This document shows positions 22,480 to 34,450 of a DNA stretch of 64,000 bases, piece by piece. The position numbers and the translations under genes are program-made. The stretch lies in contig CM058231.1 of the NCBI GenBank assembly GCA_030180135.1, positions 47,006,235 through 47,070,234 of the forward strand. The letters run 5' to 3'. Numbering within the stretch: the first letter of the stretch is position 1; each line of letters opens with the position of its first letter. The notes under the pieces are model-generated. The model did not search any database, had not been told where the DNA came from, and was given only the letters and a program-made list of their open reading frames with translations. Source of the stretch: Orychophragmus violaceus (taxonomy: Eukaryota; Streptophyta; Magnoliopsida; Brassicales; Brassicaceae).

Positions 22480-25060
22480 TTTAATAACTCCCACTGAAAT
22501 TAAGACTACATCTTAATTTCACTTATCCTACAGCAACAGTCCGCGACTCGTGCTTAGGCCTAAGGAGTGGCTTCGTTAATAGATTAGCAACGTTCTCATT
22601 CGTTAAAACTTGCTGATCTACTTAACATCTCTGTCATTTATCTCACGGAATAGGTTATACCTATCCTCAAGGTGTTTGGATCTCTGATGTGCAGCTAGTC
22701 TCATCTATGCTGGAAATCACATCAAGTTCAGTGACGAACTCTTCTTTCCAAACAACCTCTTTCGCCACTTCCCAAGTAGCGAAATGTTCAGCTTAAGTCA
22801 TGGAGTCAGCAACAGTGCCTTGCACCGCCAGATAGACACAAGATATAACCGGACTGTGATCGGAAATCATCTTTGTCTATTGGAAACTTGCCTTTCAGAC
22901 TCTATCGACTCGTAGCACCTCAATTTTCTCCGTAACTCAAGAATTTATCCTTAGTATTCCTCAAATACTTTAGGATATTCTTTACGGCAATCCAGTGTTT
23001 CTTTGCTGGATTTGACTGGTCTTTACTTGTCTTGCTTAACATTAAAGCAACATCAAACAAGTACGTTTCATGGCATACATGATAGATCCAATTGCCGACG
23101 CATATGGAATCTTATCCATGCATTTAAGCTCAGCAGTTATCGTAGGATACTGTATCTTGCTTAACTTAATGCCATGTGACATTGGCATAAAACCCTTTTT
23201 GGATTGCTCAAAATGTGTAGGACTTTGTCAATTTAAGAATCCTGACTTTGTCCTACCAGCTCTTTTGGATCTCTATCTTTAGATCCAAAATCCAAGAACT
23301 ACGTGGCTTTACCCATGTCAATCATTAAACCAACTCCCAAGCTAGTCCTTTACCGACTACAGCGTTGGGACGTTATATCCGAGAATCAGTATGTCATCGA
23401 CATACACTTTGAGAAATGCAATATCGCTCCTACTAATCTATTAGTAAACACACAGTTCCGCTTCGTTCCTGTTCAAGTCAAAACCTTGACTACTTCAACA
23501 GAACGAAGATTCCAACTCCGATATGTTAGCTTCCATCCATGAATGGATCGATGAAGCCAACTTACACAAAATGTAATTCTTCGGAGTCTGGGCTCACTTT
23601 TGCTTCCTAGGATTTCGCAGATTCGTCGCTTTCAATGATCATCAGATCATGCGAACATTCAATGATCATCAGGCTGAACTAATGACGAGAATTCACTCTC
23701 GGATTAGTGACTGATTCTTTCATATCTGCGAACTTCAGGCTCCACAGGTGTAGATTCTACAGAAATCTGTAAATCCTTCCGCTGCTCTCCCTCAATAGGT
23801 TAAGCAGCCTCCTGTATTTCTCGAATTTCTTCGAGTTGTACTTTTACTCCCACTGTTCTTCTTGGAAAGTAACTTCCCTTCTTAGAAAACAGAATGGTCG
23901 TAAAATTACTTTTTACTCCCACTGTTCTTCTTGGAAAGTAATTTCCCTTCTTAGAAAACAGAATGGTCGTAAAAGTACCGAGCCTTGGTTTCCCTAAGAA
24001 AACTTCGAGTTATACTTTTACTCCCACTGTTCTTCTTGGAAAATAACTTTCCTTCTTAGAAAACAGATTGGACGTAAAATTAACAAGCCTTAGTTTCTCT
24101 AGGACAACCAGCGAAGTAGCAAAACTACAAATACTGAGTAAAGACAAATTTGGATCGATTCCAATCCACATTAACGTGGTGTCTTTCAACTGATATTTGT
24201 GGAACTATTTCAGTGTAAACTTAGATATTTTAGAGCGTTATTCTTAAATAATATCATGGAAGATTCGTGTGACTCATCTTTAATCATTTCTAATAAGATC
24301 TGATTCTTTCTCACAGAAACACCTTCAGGTTTTCAGGAGAAATGAGCTGTGAAACGATTTCACACTCATTAAGATGATCACACAATCAATGACTTAAGTA
24401 TTCTCACTCGTGATTTAATCCAGAGTCTTAATACTTTTGTCACTCAGATCTTATACTTCATTCTGGAACTCTTTCGACCATGTCAAAGAATTCCGACTTG
24501 TGTCTCATCAAATGAACACAGTCACACTCACTGAAGTAATCAGTAGAGACAATGAAGTACAGGAAATTTTCTCTGGCATTACTGCTCATTGGGCCACATA
24601 CATCAGTATGTTCCAGGTCCAATAAGCCTTTGGGCTTTTCTCTAGCTCGGCTAAGATAGGCCCTTTACCTTTTGGTCTAGTAAACAGAATTCAAGTCTCA
24701 TAAGATGTTTTATCAAATGAGCCCAACAGTCCATGACTATGGGATTTCTGAATCCGACTTACTCTATGTGACCAAGACTTTATGCCAAGAAAAATCAGGT
24801 TTAATTCATTAGATTTAAACCAATTCGGTATTTATGTTACATTTAGTCACTCTTTGGTTTAAGATATAAAACCCATTCCATGAATAGGGTGCTACAATTA
24901 ATATTTCATTAAGATCAAAAGAACAAAACTTGTCTTTTATCAAAATGAAAAACATTCAAATTCTTACAAGAAAATGAAAGACAATTCTGCTTAAAGCAGG
25001 TACATTGTAGCAATTACTTAATACAAAACCAAGCCTAAAAGGGATCTATAAGTTAAAACC
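22480..25060 (-). pseudogene. Copia-1 decayed pol remnants
   Basis: On the minus strand one can pick out an integrase start (THVCGPMSSNAR-like, near 24560-24620), the RT catalytic YVDD motif (near 23390-23410), and RNase H fragments (near 22760-22830). All are separated by frameshifts, stops and large deletions, including most of integrase and the front of RT. The same truncations occur in Copia-2. The 3' untranslated part follows to 21651 with no ORF. Confidence 0.75.
23845..24085 (-). repeat. Triplicated segment in Copia-1 pol remnant
   Basis: The landmark TTTTACTCCCACTGTTCTTC and the following TTCTTAGAAAACAGA appear three times (near 23843, 23909 and 24015), the first two spaced about 65 bp. 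Copia-2 has one copy at the equivalent place, so this is a local expansion. Confidence 0.7.
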
Positions 25061-26155
25061 CTACGGCTGAGGCAGCATCCCAAGCTCCTTCCAGACATGT
25101 AGTTTCACTTGCCCTTCCTTCAACGTTCTACTGTTGCTTGGGCTCTGCATATTATCACAAATATCAGTGCCACAACCAGTATCCAATACCTTTAAGGACG
25201 TTTTACTGTTGCTTAGGCTCTGCATATTATCACAAATATCAGTGCCACAACCAGTATCCAATACCTTTAAGGTAGAACTTGAAGTAATAACATGAATACC
25301 TGAGGAAGTAGTCTCATACATCGACTTTAACTCCTCATCATCTTCCATGAATTTAATGCAATCTCTCTTCCAATGCCCTGTCTTCTTACAGTAGCAGCAC
25401 TTACCAACGTAAGAGGCATCTGACTCGGGCTCAGAAGACACACGCTTGCCATGATTCAAAATCTGGACAACTTTGCCTTCACCCTTGTCAGCATTAGGTT
25501 TATCAAACCTACCCTTCTCATTCATGAGATTATTCAGGGTACTCTTCACGTTTGGCTCAACTGTCTTGAGCATATCATGCAGTTCAGTCAACGTCTTCGT
25601 TAAGCCTTTCTTGATATAGTTCCTTCTGAACTTATCATAGCTTGACGGCAGTGACTGTAGTATGATCTCAGTTGCCAATTCTTGGCTAACTGGATAATCC
25701 AGTTTCCTCAGGTTATCAATGTAACCCACCATTTTACTGACATGAGGACTCACTGGATGATCATTTTGTAGCTTGCAGCTAGTGAGAGACTTAACCAACC
25801 GGTATCTCTCCACTCTTATCTGCTCCTGAAATTTCAATTTCAGGCTGCTGATCATCTCTATTGGCGACTCCATGTTCTCATATTGCTTCTGCAAGTCTGA
25901 GTCCATGGTAGCCAATATCAGACCACGCACATCTACCGCATCATTATAATGCTTATTCCAAGCATCATATACTGCATGAGAAGCATTGGACCCGATCCTC
26001 ACGGGGAGAGCTCTCTCAAGGACATAGTCCTTTCTCTCTTGTCTGAGGACTAGCCTCAGGTTCCGCGACCAAGTCAAGAAATTTGATCCGTTCAGCTTGT
26101 CCATCTTAAGGACAGACCGGATCGAGAAAGTGTTTTGATGGTTTGTGCTAGTCAT
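25061..26155 (-). CDS. gag: Copia-1 Gag with protease-motif tail (364 aa)
   Basis: Copia Gag forms the cytoplasmic virus-like particle and binds RNA. Residues 1-230 match a UBN2/DUF4219-type Gag (MDKLNGSNFLTWSRNLRLVL; SQELATEIILQSLPSSYDKF; TKTLTELHDMLKTVEPN). A CCHC knuckle CCYCKKTGHWKRDC lies near residue 255. The tail holds a copia protease active-site motif VLDTGCGTDIC twice, through a 75-bp in-frame tandem duplication (two copies starting near 25141 and 25216). The ORF then ends in a short WKELGMLPQP tail instead of running into integrase. ATG at 26155 aligns with the Copia-2 and Copia-3 starts. An open gag next to a ruined pol suggests that Gag may still matter, or that decay is recent. 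Confidence 0.85.
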   Translation of the reverse strand: MTSTNHQNTFSIRSVLKMDKLNGSNFLTWSRNLRLVLRQERKDYVLERALPVRIGSNASHAVYDAWNKHYNDAVDVRGLILATMDSDLQKQYENMESPIEMISSLKLKFQEQIRVERYRLVKSLTSCKLQNDHPVSPHVSKMVGYIDNLRKLDYPVSQELATEIILQSLPSSYDKFRRNYIKKGLTKTLTELHDMLKTVEPNVKSTLNNLMNEKGRFDKPNADKGEGKVVQILNHGKRVSSEPESDASYVGKCCYCKKTGHWKRDCIKFMEDDEELKSMYETTSSGIHVITSSSTLKVLDTGCGTDICDNMQSLSNSKTSLKVLDTGCGTDICDNMQSPSNSRTLKEGQVKLHVWKELGMLPQP

Positions 26156-27882
26156 AACTGAAAATTAAGATAAAAGGATTTTAGTTAATATGTTCAATAT
26201 GATTAATCTCGTATTAAATTTAATATGATTAATCATGCATTATATTCAATAACATCAGTTACCCTCAATAGAATATAATGATTCCAAGATCCACATATAA
26301 CTAAGATTAAAGTGGGCCACTGGCCGTCACCCAACCTTAGCTTATATCGGTAAGCCCTATATCGGCTAATTATATCCGTGATATAACTCTTGGTTGTGAA
26401 TCTGGGCCCGAGGCCCAATCCACTCTGATGTCTCAAGGCCCGGGACTCCCGATGGCCTAGTCAAGAAAACCAGACTATACAGTCATGTAATCATTAATGT
26501 CTGGGACTCCCAATGACATTTATGAATCACAAACCGTCTTATCCACGCAAAAGCAGACACCCTCACACTGTAAGGCCATGAATACAATTGAATGGGCTTC
26601 GACAGCTGACATAGAATGGACAAGACATCCAACGCTTGATATTATTTGAGGTTCGTAGGTTTATTTAAAATCTCATTCCCAAAATAGAAGATTTTTGGAA
26701 AACCTACTATTTTTGGAAACTTTCTAAATTGGAAACTTTCTAAAACCGGAAACTTTCTAACTTTAGAAATTTCTTAAAATCCGAATCATGCAAATCTAGA
26801 AACTTCTATAAAATAAGAAACTTTCTAATTTCAAAATATCGGAAACTTTAATTTAAAATCGACTTTATAATTTTATAAAATAAATTTTAAATTAATCTGA
26901 AGAAAGACTCAAATAATTGGCCCAATTGTTTTAACTTCTTGGCCCGAGGCCTAAGAATTGGTCCATGTCCAAGACATGACCCAATTGTCCAATTAAATGA
27001 CATAACCGGTCTGGTTCATTAAAATTGGTCTAACCAAATTTTAATTACTACGATGACCACAATTGTCAACCGGTTATTTACTAAACCGGATTTTCTCAAT
27101 TTATTTGGTCCAACCAAATCAAATTAGAAAATCCTGGTTTAGGCACTAAATCCAATAATTCTTTCGACATTGGATTTCTTGTCCCGGTTTAACCAGACTT
27201 AATAAAATTATTAAATCTGTTTATTAAACCAGGACGAATTAATTTTAATCAAAATTAAACCGAGCCTTTAAACCAACCATGTCGATCGATGAACCGACCG
27301 TGTCGATCGATCCATCAACCACATCGGTCGATGCTCTCAGCATCGATCCTGCATCGATCGTGCATCGATCCTGTATCGATCGATGCTCTCACGCATGCAC
27401 TGAACCGAGCCAAAACCCTAACCGTGTCGATCGATGTGCACCAACCGCATCGGTCGATGCACCAATATCGAACCTGCATCGATCCTGCATCGATCGATGC
27501 TTTCACGCGTTAACAGGGTTACCCGATAGACTGTATCGACCGATCCATGCGATCGTATCGATCGATCCATGCGATCGCCGATTGTATCGACCGATCCATG
27601 CGATCGTATCGATCGATCCATGCGATTCTGGCCGATTCTCATTCGGTTGTATCGACCGATCCAACCATTGCATCGATCGATGCAATGCGATCACAGTCGA
27701 TACTTCTTTATGAAAATCGCAAATTCCAAATCAATATAGCTTGGATTTGCGATTTCAAGTGTGTTTAAGGTTCAATTCCTTGTTGCTTAAGTGATTTCTC
27801 TTATCAATAGTTGATTCAAAACACTTCTTAAACAAGAAAAAAATCCTAAACATTGAATCTAAACAAGAAAAACCAGAACCTG
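26156..27882 (-). other. Copia-1 long leader with TCGATCGA-rich segment
   Basis: Between PBS and gag. About 26690-27260 is AT-rich with repeated GGAAACTTTCTAA-like motifs and ACCGGTT/AACCGG runs. 27279-27700 is packed with TCGATCGA and CGATCGATGC/CATGCGAT repeats; ORFs there, such as 27279-27713 (SIDxSID repeats), are products of the repeat. No supported gene. Confidence 0.7.
27279..27700. repeat. TCGATCGA palindrome-rich tract
   Basis: Dozens of overlapping TCGATCGA, TCGACCGA and GCATCGATC elements, palindromic at base level. A nearly regular CCATGCGATCGTATCGATCGAT repeat, period about 42 bp, runs from about 27544 to 27625. Related but shorter tracts occur in Copia-2 (42655-42800) and the Athila-like leader (34277-34315). 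Confidence 0.8.
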
Positions 27883-27894
27883 GCTCTGATACCA
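27883..27894 (-). other. Copia-1 primer-binding site (tRNA-iMet)
   Basis: Minus-strand TGGTATCAGAGC, one base inside the 5' LTR. Confidence 0.92.
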
Positions 27895-27895
27895 C

Positions 27896-28535
27896 TGAAG
27901 GATTGTTTAGTTGATCCTGATTCAATTCTTAGATTCATATCAACCTAAACATGCGATCTAGGTTCTTCTCAGAATAGAAACAATTAATGATCTCACCTTA
28001 TACTTGTTTATTGCAGCGGAAAGGGATGGTATGTCAGAGATCAGAGAGCCATCAAGGGATGGATCCTCCAAAGGTTCACACACGCACGCAAAGGAAGCTG
28101 GCTGCTAGACCACGAGGAGGGAGGCGACAGAGAGAGAGAGAGAGGCGGCTCGTTTTTGGGTTCAGGTTGTGGAAGAAAAACAGACTCGAGTTTTATTTAT
28201 AAAACTCGCCTGGTTTCCTCTGCACTGTGTCGATCGACACACCTTGTGTATCGATCGACACACCGTGGCCAAAAACCTTTTATTCTCTCTAAGTACAGTA
28301 AATGCCTAGCACTTTTACCGTACTTCTGCTAAGCCGTTCCTATAACTTTCCTGTTAGCTTAGGCGTGTGACCCATATGGGATCATATAATAAAGGCAATA
28401 AGTCCAAGACTTATAGATCATGAGCGGACTCTAGCAAGCCATCATGACCCCCAGTATTATATGACTTATGTCTGATCATTGACATACTCTTACTTTCTAG
28501 AGACAGTACCGAGATTACTGGACACAATTCCAACA
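27896..28535 (-). repeat. Copia-1 5' LTR (640 bp)
   Basis: Same length as the 3' LTR with about 2 differences (for example near 21118/28003 and 21189/28074). Confidence 0.9.
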
Positions 28536-28861
28536 CTGCGGTCGTCCGTGATGACCCGCGGTTGTCCTTTATGGTTGTCCTTGCCAGAGCTATTTGTCTA
28601 GGATCAAGTCGCGTATGACCGGACTTCCCCATTCTGTTCCCGCGTATGGACCATCCGTGCCCAGCCTGCCGATCTTCGGTCAACCGCCCCAACGGCTGCC
28701 GTTCGATCGAGCTTAACTGTCTGAACTTTTCTTGCCCACTTACGGTTCATTCCGTGCTTAACCCGACTTATGGCTCACGGTCTTGGCCATGGCCGATCAA
28801 CAACCGAACCATGGACTAAGCCGTCGAGAGATCCATACATTACCGGAGCAGGGATGTTACA

Positions 28862-30358
28862 ATTCTCCCCCACCAAATTGGGAATTCGTCCCCGAATTCG
28901 GTGGTAGTTAACTTTTGTGTATACCCTTCCTGTCCCGGTTTGGTATGCCTTTCCATTTCCCATTGACCTTAATCCGTCAAGACTTAATCAATTCCCTGAT
29001 TTCGTCTTGTCTTAGACTTGGTCAATCCTGATCACAATCCTTTCAGACTTGACCTGAAACTTGATCCTCGCCCTCCAACGACTTGATCTCAGTTCCCCGA
29101 TCTTAGTAAATCTATTACTAGACCATAATCAGGCCTTTGTTCCCCGTAGGAATCGACCATGGTTAAGGTTCTTACGCTTTCCCAATGCTAAGCAACCTAA
29201 CCCTTTTCCCCAAATGCAATGCCCAGAAAACATTTGAAGAAGCAGGGTCCAGTGACAAACCAATGATCGCACCGAAGGAGTCAGCCTTTACTGAGTCCTC
29301 CACGAGCTCGTAGATTCGGGGATTAGCAGCCGTACCCTTGGTTGTACCCATACGGCCCTCACGACCCCGCTCCACTTTCAAAGCCCCCGACCGTCCGTCT
29401 CGGCCATTCGGACAATCCCAGACAAAAATGTCCGGACTGCCCACAACGGAAGAATGTGCTTGGTCTTTCAGTCACCTCTTTTCGACCCTCAGCGGTGGAC
29501 AGCTCGCGAACTCATGGCCCTTGCTTCCACCCTCACGCATGCCCTCCATTTCTTCCAACATCTTACAAAGTGTTGCTTTCCATAGGAGGTGCATTCAGCG
29601 TGGTCAGAGGATTGGTCTTCGGCCACTTGGCCCCATTTCCTCTTCAGGTCCCTCCCGGGCCAGCTGGACACTCACTCTTGTGACCTAGCTCCCACCCGGT
29701 TAACCTCGACACCGTCTTGCGACCATGATCCAAGACAAAGTGCCATACACGTCTCAACCGTTCCTGGGTCTGCAACCGTCTCGCTACCCACGGTCGTACG
29801 CATTCATCCGTAAGGGCGTAATTACCGTACCACGCGATCGTCCGTGCGATCGTCTGTAAGATCGTTACGAACGTCCATGCGGTTATACGCGAACGGACAC
29901 GACTGTTCCCACAAACAGGTTTGACGGTCCGCGCACGGCTACCATCATACCACGATCGCGGTGAACGGCCTGCGACGGATGGTCATGACCCGATGGTGCT
30001 GACTTACGGTTTGGCCATGATCAACCCGGTTTTCCACTTAACCGCTTCACGCTTGGGTTCTTGCCTTGTGTGCGGTTCATGATCCGTTTAACATCTCCGA
30101 GATGTGCCATCCGACCATCCGCTTCCACTGGCACTTGTCGTATGCGGTTCCATAACCCGGCCAACGTCTCCAATACGTGCCATCCGATCATCCGCATACT
30201 ACATGCATATCGTCCCCTTAGCGTGGTTGATCCGCCCAACCGTTTACAATCCCATTAACGATCATGGCCGAGACTAAATGCGTCCTTGGTGCACTTGTCA
30301 TGGAAAGTCACCAATTATGCGAACATCGTCCTAGAAAAAACTCCGCTCTGATACAACT
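28862..30358 (-). other. Gypsy-like internal region INT-1 (1.5 kb, no intact ORF)
   Basis: Left edge has a minus-strand polypurine tract (CCAATTTGGTGGGGGAGAAT, 28862 onward); right edge has a defective iMet PBS at about 30345-30356 that lacks one base (GCTCTGATACAAC on +). Near 29405-29460 the minus strand encodes a degraded zinc knuckle, CGQSGHF then, after a one-base shift, VWDCP, with the first Cys lost. It is homologous to INT-2 (38972-40135). No RT or integrase. The element could only have moved with borrowed enzymes, and the PBS defect now blocks priming. Confidence 0.7.
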
Positions 30359-31475
30359 TGAAACACCCCGACCCGGCCTTCCTAGGCCGCGGTCGATGCG
30401 TTCCAGTGGTCAGGCCAAAACCTGGCCTGAACCTCCCTAAAACCCGTCCTATTTAAAATTTTCCTTTAGGAAAAGTATTCCTCGGATCTCCTATTGATTT
30501 CTAGTCTTAGATCCTTCATACTTAATTAATACGCAGCGGAAATACTACTTAACCATTTTATCGTTCTTCTAAAGAACGATCCATCCGGGAACCTCTTATT
30601 ACTTAATTAGTTTCCTTAAAACTCTTTCGAGGTTACGATCCTTAATTATCCGTTCTAACAACCTAAGCCTTTACTTAGATTATTCCGATCACCTTATTCA
30701 GTTCTAATCGTTCTTAGATTATTCGAGTACTTGAACTCGTACCTTAGCCTTTTAGGTGAAGTCGGTAAGAAGTCAGCCCGTGTCCAGCTTAGCTCGTCCT
30801 TCCATAAAATTAATAGAACATACCTCCCTTGTACTTAGTCATTCAACCAACCATCTCCACATGACCAAGCACAAGAGAGGTCTTCTAGTTCCATCCTTGA
30901 CCACCATATGTTCCTGTTCAACCAAACACTTAGATTATGTTAAGGCTTATTTAATGTGTACCTTAACCCTTGTAAGGATTCCTAATGGAATTGCTTGGTC
31001 CATTTAGCTCCCTCGTTTCCTTCCCCGATCAGTCCACTCGTCGCTACACCATCTTGTCAGTTGGAAGCCAGAACCAATCTTAGGTGAGGTACGATCCATG
31101 ATCAGTTCACTCATCGCGCGGGTCCAACCCGTGGCCGGATCAGTCCTTTTTCCGGTGTCCGTTGAATCACCTCCTCAGCCTTCCTGGCCTTCGGTCAATT
31201 CCAATCGCGACCCAACTCCCTCGACTGTCCTGCCTTTCTCTGCGACCCGACCATGAAATCGTCCCTCCACCGATCGCTCCTTGTTCCTTAACCGCAAGAC
31301 ATGTGTATTGAATACTCATCCACGTTCACGAAGAGACGTGTCCGTTCACGCTTTGCGTTCGTCCGTTCACGCTCTCTGCGTTCGTCCGTTCACGCCCTGC
31401 GTTCGTCCGTTCACTCTCTCGTGCGCCCGTGAATAGCCCACAGTCGTCCGTACACGTCCTGCGGACGTACGTGCA

Positions 31476-32643
31476 TGATAGGCCTATAAGTTTTAATCCT
31501 ATTCTACTGCAAGTGCACAGTTATGCTATTGTAGTATTTAGGGTATCGAATCCACAGGGACTCTAGACTCTTGTGATAGATTATAGAATTTCAGGTTAAG
31601 CTAGGTAGAAGTGATAGAAAGCAGTAAATCAAAATAGAAAGCAAGTAAACGGTTTGTAAATCAGAAGGCGAAGGCGTCAGGTCAAGGTAGTTCTCAGGAA
31701 ATCAGGAGCACAAGCAATCAATCAATCGGGATCTAATTAAGAACTGTTCTAGAACTGGAATCACGGAAGTATAAGAAGCCAACTTTCGTTGTGAATCCTA
31801 TCTATGTCTAACAACCTAGCAAGCCAACTTTCGTTTCGAATTCTAGAGTTCTAAACAAGCATTAATCTCAAGTTCTTTCGTTCACAATTCCTCTAAACCA
31901 AATTTCTTTTCGAGTAGATCAAATTTCTCATCTTGGTTCTTTCTAGCTAATTAACCAACTTTCGTTGTGGAAATCAACCTAACATCATAAATCTGGGTAG
32001 CTACTTTAGATTAAGCATTAATAACAACCCTAGATGAAGAACTAATAGATATGAATCCCTACAGATTGATCAACCTATAATTCCATGAAATCCCCTCTGA
32101 GAATCCCTAAACCTAACAGGTAAACTACTCAGACATGATCATCGAAACAGAAGACATCATGAATAGAAACCCAAATAGCATATAATAAAATAATGAACTG
32201 GGGTTCGAAATCCTCTCTCTTTCAAGAACAAGATCAGCCCCTAACTCTCTCTGAATGTAAAATAAAGCGTAGCCTAAACAATGGCTTAAAACCCTAATAT
32301 ATAAGTTTAAACACGTTTTTAGGCCTTTTTGCAAGTCTGGGAAGTTTATGGGCAAAAACTGTAACTTTTCCAAAATGCAGATTTTTGGGCGCAGAACCCT
32401 GGAATCACCTTGCGTCGACCACTGCACAGAGTGCGTCGATCGTTGCAAGGTGATTTTGCAGCCAGTGAACTCTGTGAGATCTCTAAACAGTACAGAATTG
32501 ACCCAAATGCTTCCGAAACGTCCAATTAGGCTCCAAATGTCCTTAAACCTGTAAAACACCTGAAAAGACTCCAAAACATAATAAAAGACTCGATAAATAA
32601 GACATATACAATGGATAAAATCCCTAAAATCCATGGTATATCA
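31476..32643 (-). repeat. Athila-like 3' LTR (1168 bp)
   Basis: Contains several AACTTTCGTT(G)TGGA-type repeats and a TGCGTCGACC...GTCGATCG motif near 32412-32442. The 169-codon minus-strand ORF at 32125-32634 is confined to this LTR; the shorter 5' LTR copy does not keep it whole, and I do not support it as a gene. Confidence 0.82.
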
Positions 32644-33594
32644 ACTCCCCCACACTTAACTTTTGCTTGCCCTCAAGCAAACAGAAGACCAAGATCAGGA
32701 GAAGAAGTTTGAAAACTTCAGAAACTCGTTTCATCGTAGAAGCACCACACTCAGATTCGCCTTAGTAAGCCACATGAAAATGAACCTGCAAACATCAAGA
32801 CCAACATATACTTCCCCCACACTTAGCAACTGTCCTAAGTAAACTCCACAATCACATTCAAAGCATCGAAATTCACCATACTGACTTTTATAAGCTATTA
32901 AGTGCGGTCTCACCTATGGGGTATCGATCAAAGAACACATGGACTCTTACTCTGTCAGCTCTAGACCACCATACTATCTTTTTCTGGTTCCTTTCTTCTC
33001 TTTTCCCTTCCTTAGCAACTGATTTTTCCCCATTGGGTATCATTTTATTTTTTTATCAGTGCTCTACCTGTTATGGGGTGTACTTTAGACATGTTTCCAT
33101 GGATCCACAGGTGGTAATAGGGGTCTCTACCACTCACGCGACCACTTCGGAGATACTAGCTCATCCTCAGTTTATTATTCTTATTTTTTTTTTTTACTTT
33201 ACTTTAGAGAAGGGGAGAAGGGAACCTTACTTGGACAGGTTTACAAGCTGTGTCAGAACCAACAGAGGAATCCGACTCGAAGTATACCAAGCCCATAGGA
33301 GAGAAAATTAAGTCAAGTTAAAGTGCGAAGTCAAGTAATGGATCCTCCGAATACCTGAATTGATATGGGTGTCCTCAGTAGGCTGGTCTGTGTTGGGTTT
33401 TCTAATAGTCATAGATCATTTGCAACTCATCCAATGGTCACTTAAGTTCCTGCAAGTGTGGTAATCTCCTCAAAAAGTCCTTGTTTCCTACTCAGTTTGA
33501 CTCAATAAAACAGATTTGGACTGACTCTAAGAAAACAAAAGTGTGCGTCAGTAGCTACCTCCCCCACACTTGAAACACACTGTCACCAGTAGTG
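32644..33594 (-). other. Athila-like internal non-coding region
   Basis: Starts with the polypurine tract and contains a second purine tract near 33560 (plus-strand CTCCCCCACACTTGAAAC), which suggests an internal duplication or deletion. No convincing ORF; plus-strand ORF 32916-33311 lacks recognisable motifs and is antisense. Confidence 0.5.
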
Positions 33595-34207
33595 TCAAGC
33601 CCAGGTTTGGTGAGAATAATCAAATTGAAGAACAATCCGAAAAGTTGCAGAACACTTACATGTTGTCGGCCTGCGCCGATCGATGCTTGTCTCAGACATA
33701 CAGAATTCACCCAGAAAATCCGAGATTATGCTCTCTTCTTCTTGTAGCAAGTAAATCTCATCTCCTGTGATCACAACATTAACGTATTGCTTCTGTTCAG
33801 CTTTCCCAGCTTCATTTTGCCTTTGTATTGCTCCAACTGTTTGTTGAACTTGGACATCTAGCTTCTTCACATGTGTGCTCAAAGATTCAAACTTCCCATT
33901 CAGATCTTCATACAGTGAATCTATCTTTGAGTTGAAGGACACTGTGACCTGTTGTTGTCCCTCAAGAACATGCTCCATCATGGCTTCCAATCTGCTCTTA
34001 TGTGTAGGTGCAGGCGGTGCTTGGTAAGACGAAACACCATAGTTCCTCGAGAAGGAGTTACTCTGTTGCTGGAAGGGTTTCTGATTGTAGAATCCAGTCC
34101 CTCCAACGTAGTTGATAGCTTCTTGCGCATACTTTCCAAGTAGAAGGCTATGCAGAGAGTCAACTTTGTTCTTCAGCCCAGCTATCTGCGAGCTGTCAAT
34201 CTCTTAG
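33595..34207 (-). pseudogene. gag: Athila/Tat-like Gag C-terminal fragment
   Basis: One frame from about 34207 down to 33595 reads IAGLKNKVDSLHSLLLG, then a Gln/Asn-rich QKPFQQQSNSF part, then a coiled-coil-like LNGKFESLSTHVKKLDVQVQ segment near 33860-33900. This resembles the region after the retrotransposon Gag domain in Athila/Tat elements. The Gag core and everything after it are missing. The reported ATG at 33990 is internal. Confidence 0.6.
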
Positions 34208-34425
34208 CTGAAAAAACCATTCTGATATATCATCCTTACGGATCTCTTAGTCTTTTTAGTGCTTCCGCGAAAGGTGTCGATCGATGCAGGAAGAGCGTCG
34301 ATCGATGCAGTGCGAATACAGGCGTACCTGAAACGCAAGAAAAAGAAAAAAAAATTAGTAACCAAAAACAAAAACGAAAAAGCTAGTCTAAACCCTAAGT
34401 TCAAATCTATCGAAGACTCAAAAGA

Positions 34426-34444
34426 GTCCCCGGCAACGGCGCCA
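34426..34444 (-). other. Athila-like primer-binding site (tRNA-Asp type)
   Basis: Minus-strand TGGCGCCGTTGCCGGGGAC, a few bases inside the LTR at 34451. Confidence 0.88.
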
Positions 34445-34450
34445 AAAACT

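Larger units (their letters stand above)
21006..28540 (-). mobile_element. Copia-1: non-autonomous Ty1/copia element with open gag
   Basis: Two 640-bp LTRs (21011-21650 and 27896-28535), TSD CTGCG (21006-21010, 28536-28540), PBS at 27883-27894 and a polypurine tract next to 21650. LTRs differ by about 2 bases. The interior has a long leader, an open gag and a wrecked pol. Superfamily is fixed by the Gag-protease-integrase-RT-RNase H order visible in remnants and by close homology to the intact Copia-3. Confidence 0.92.
19749..28861 (-). repeat. LTR1 of the Gypsy-like backbone, split by Copia-1
   Basis: Host sequence is 19749-21010 plus 28541-28861, about 1.58 kb. On the minus strand it starts TGTAACATCC at 28861 with a 300-bp U3 of type 'a' (from about 28566), then enters the GC-rich minisatellite, then the AT-balanced part ending GGTGTTTCA at 19749. 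Type 'a' U3 is shared only with LTR4. I see no strong TATA box in it. An 83-codon ORF near 20148 recurs in LTR2 and LTR5 but looks incidental. Confidence 0.8.

Noticed and set aside
27279..27713. 144-codon ORF with repeated Ser-Ile-Asp
   Set aside because: Entirely within the TCGATCGA tract, open on both strands; low-complexity artefact.
32125..32634. 169-codon minus ORF in the Athila-like 3' LTR
   Set aside because: Not kept whole in the other LTR (35095-35286 only), no domain; likely chance.
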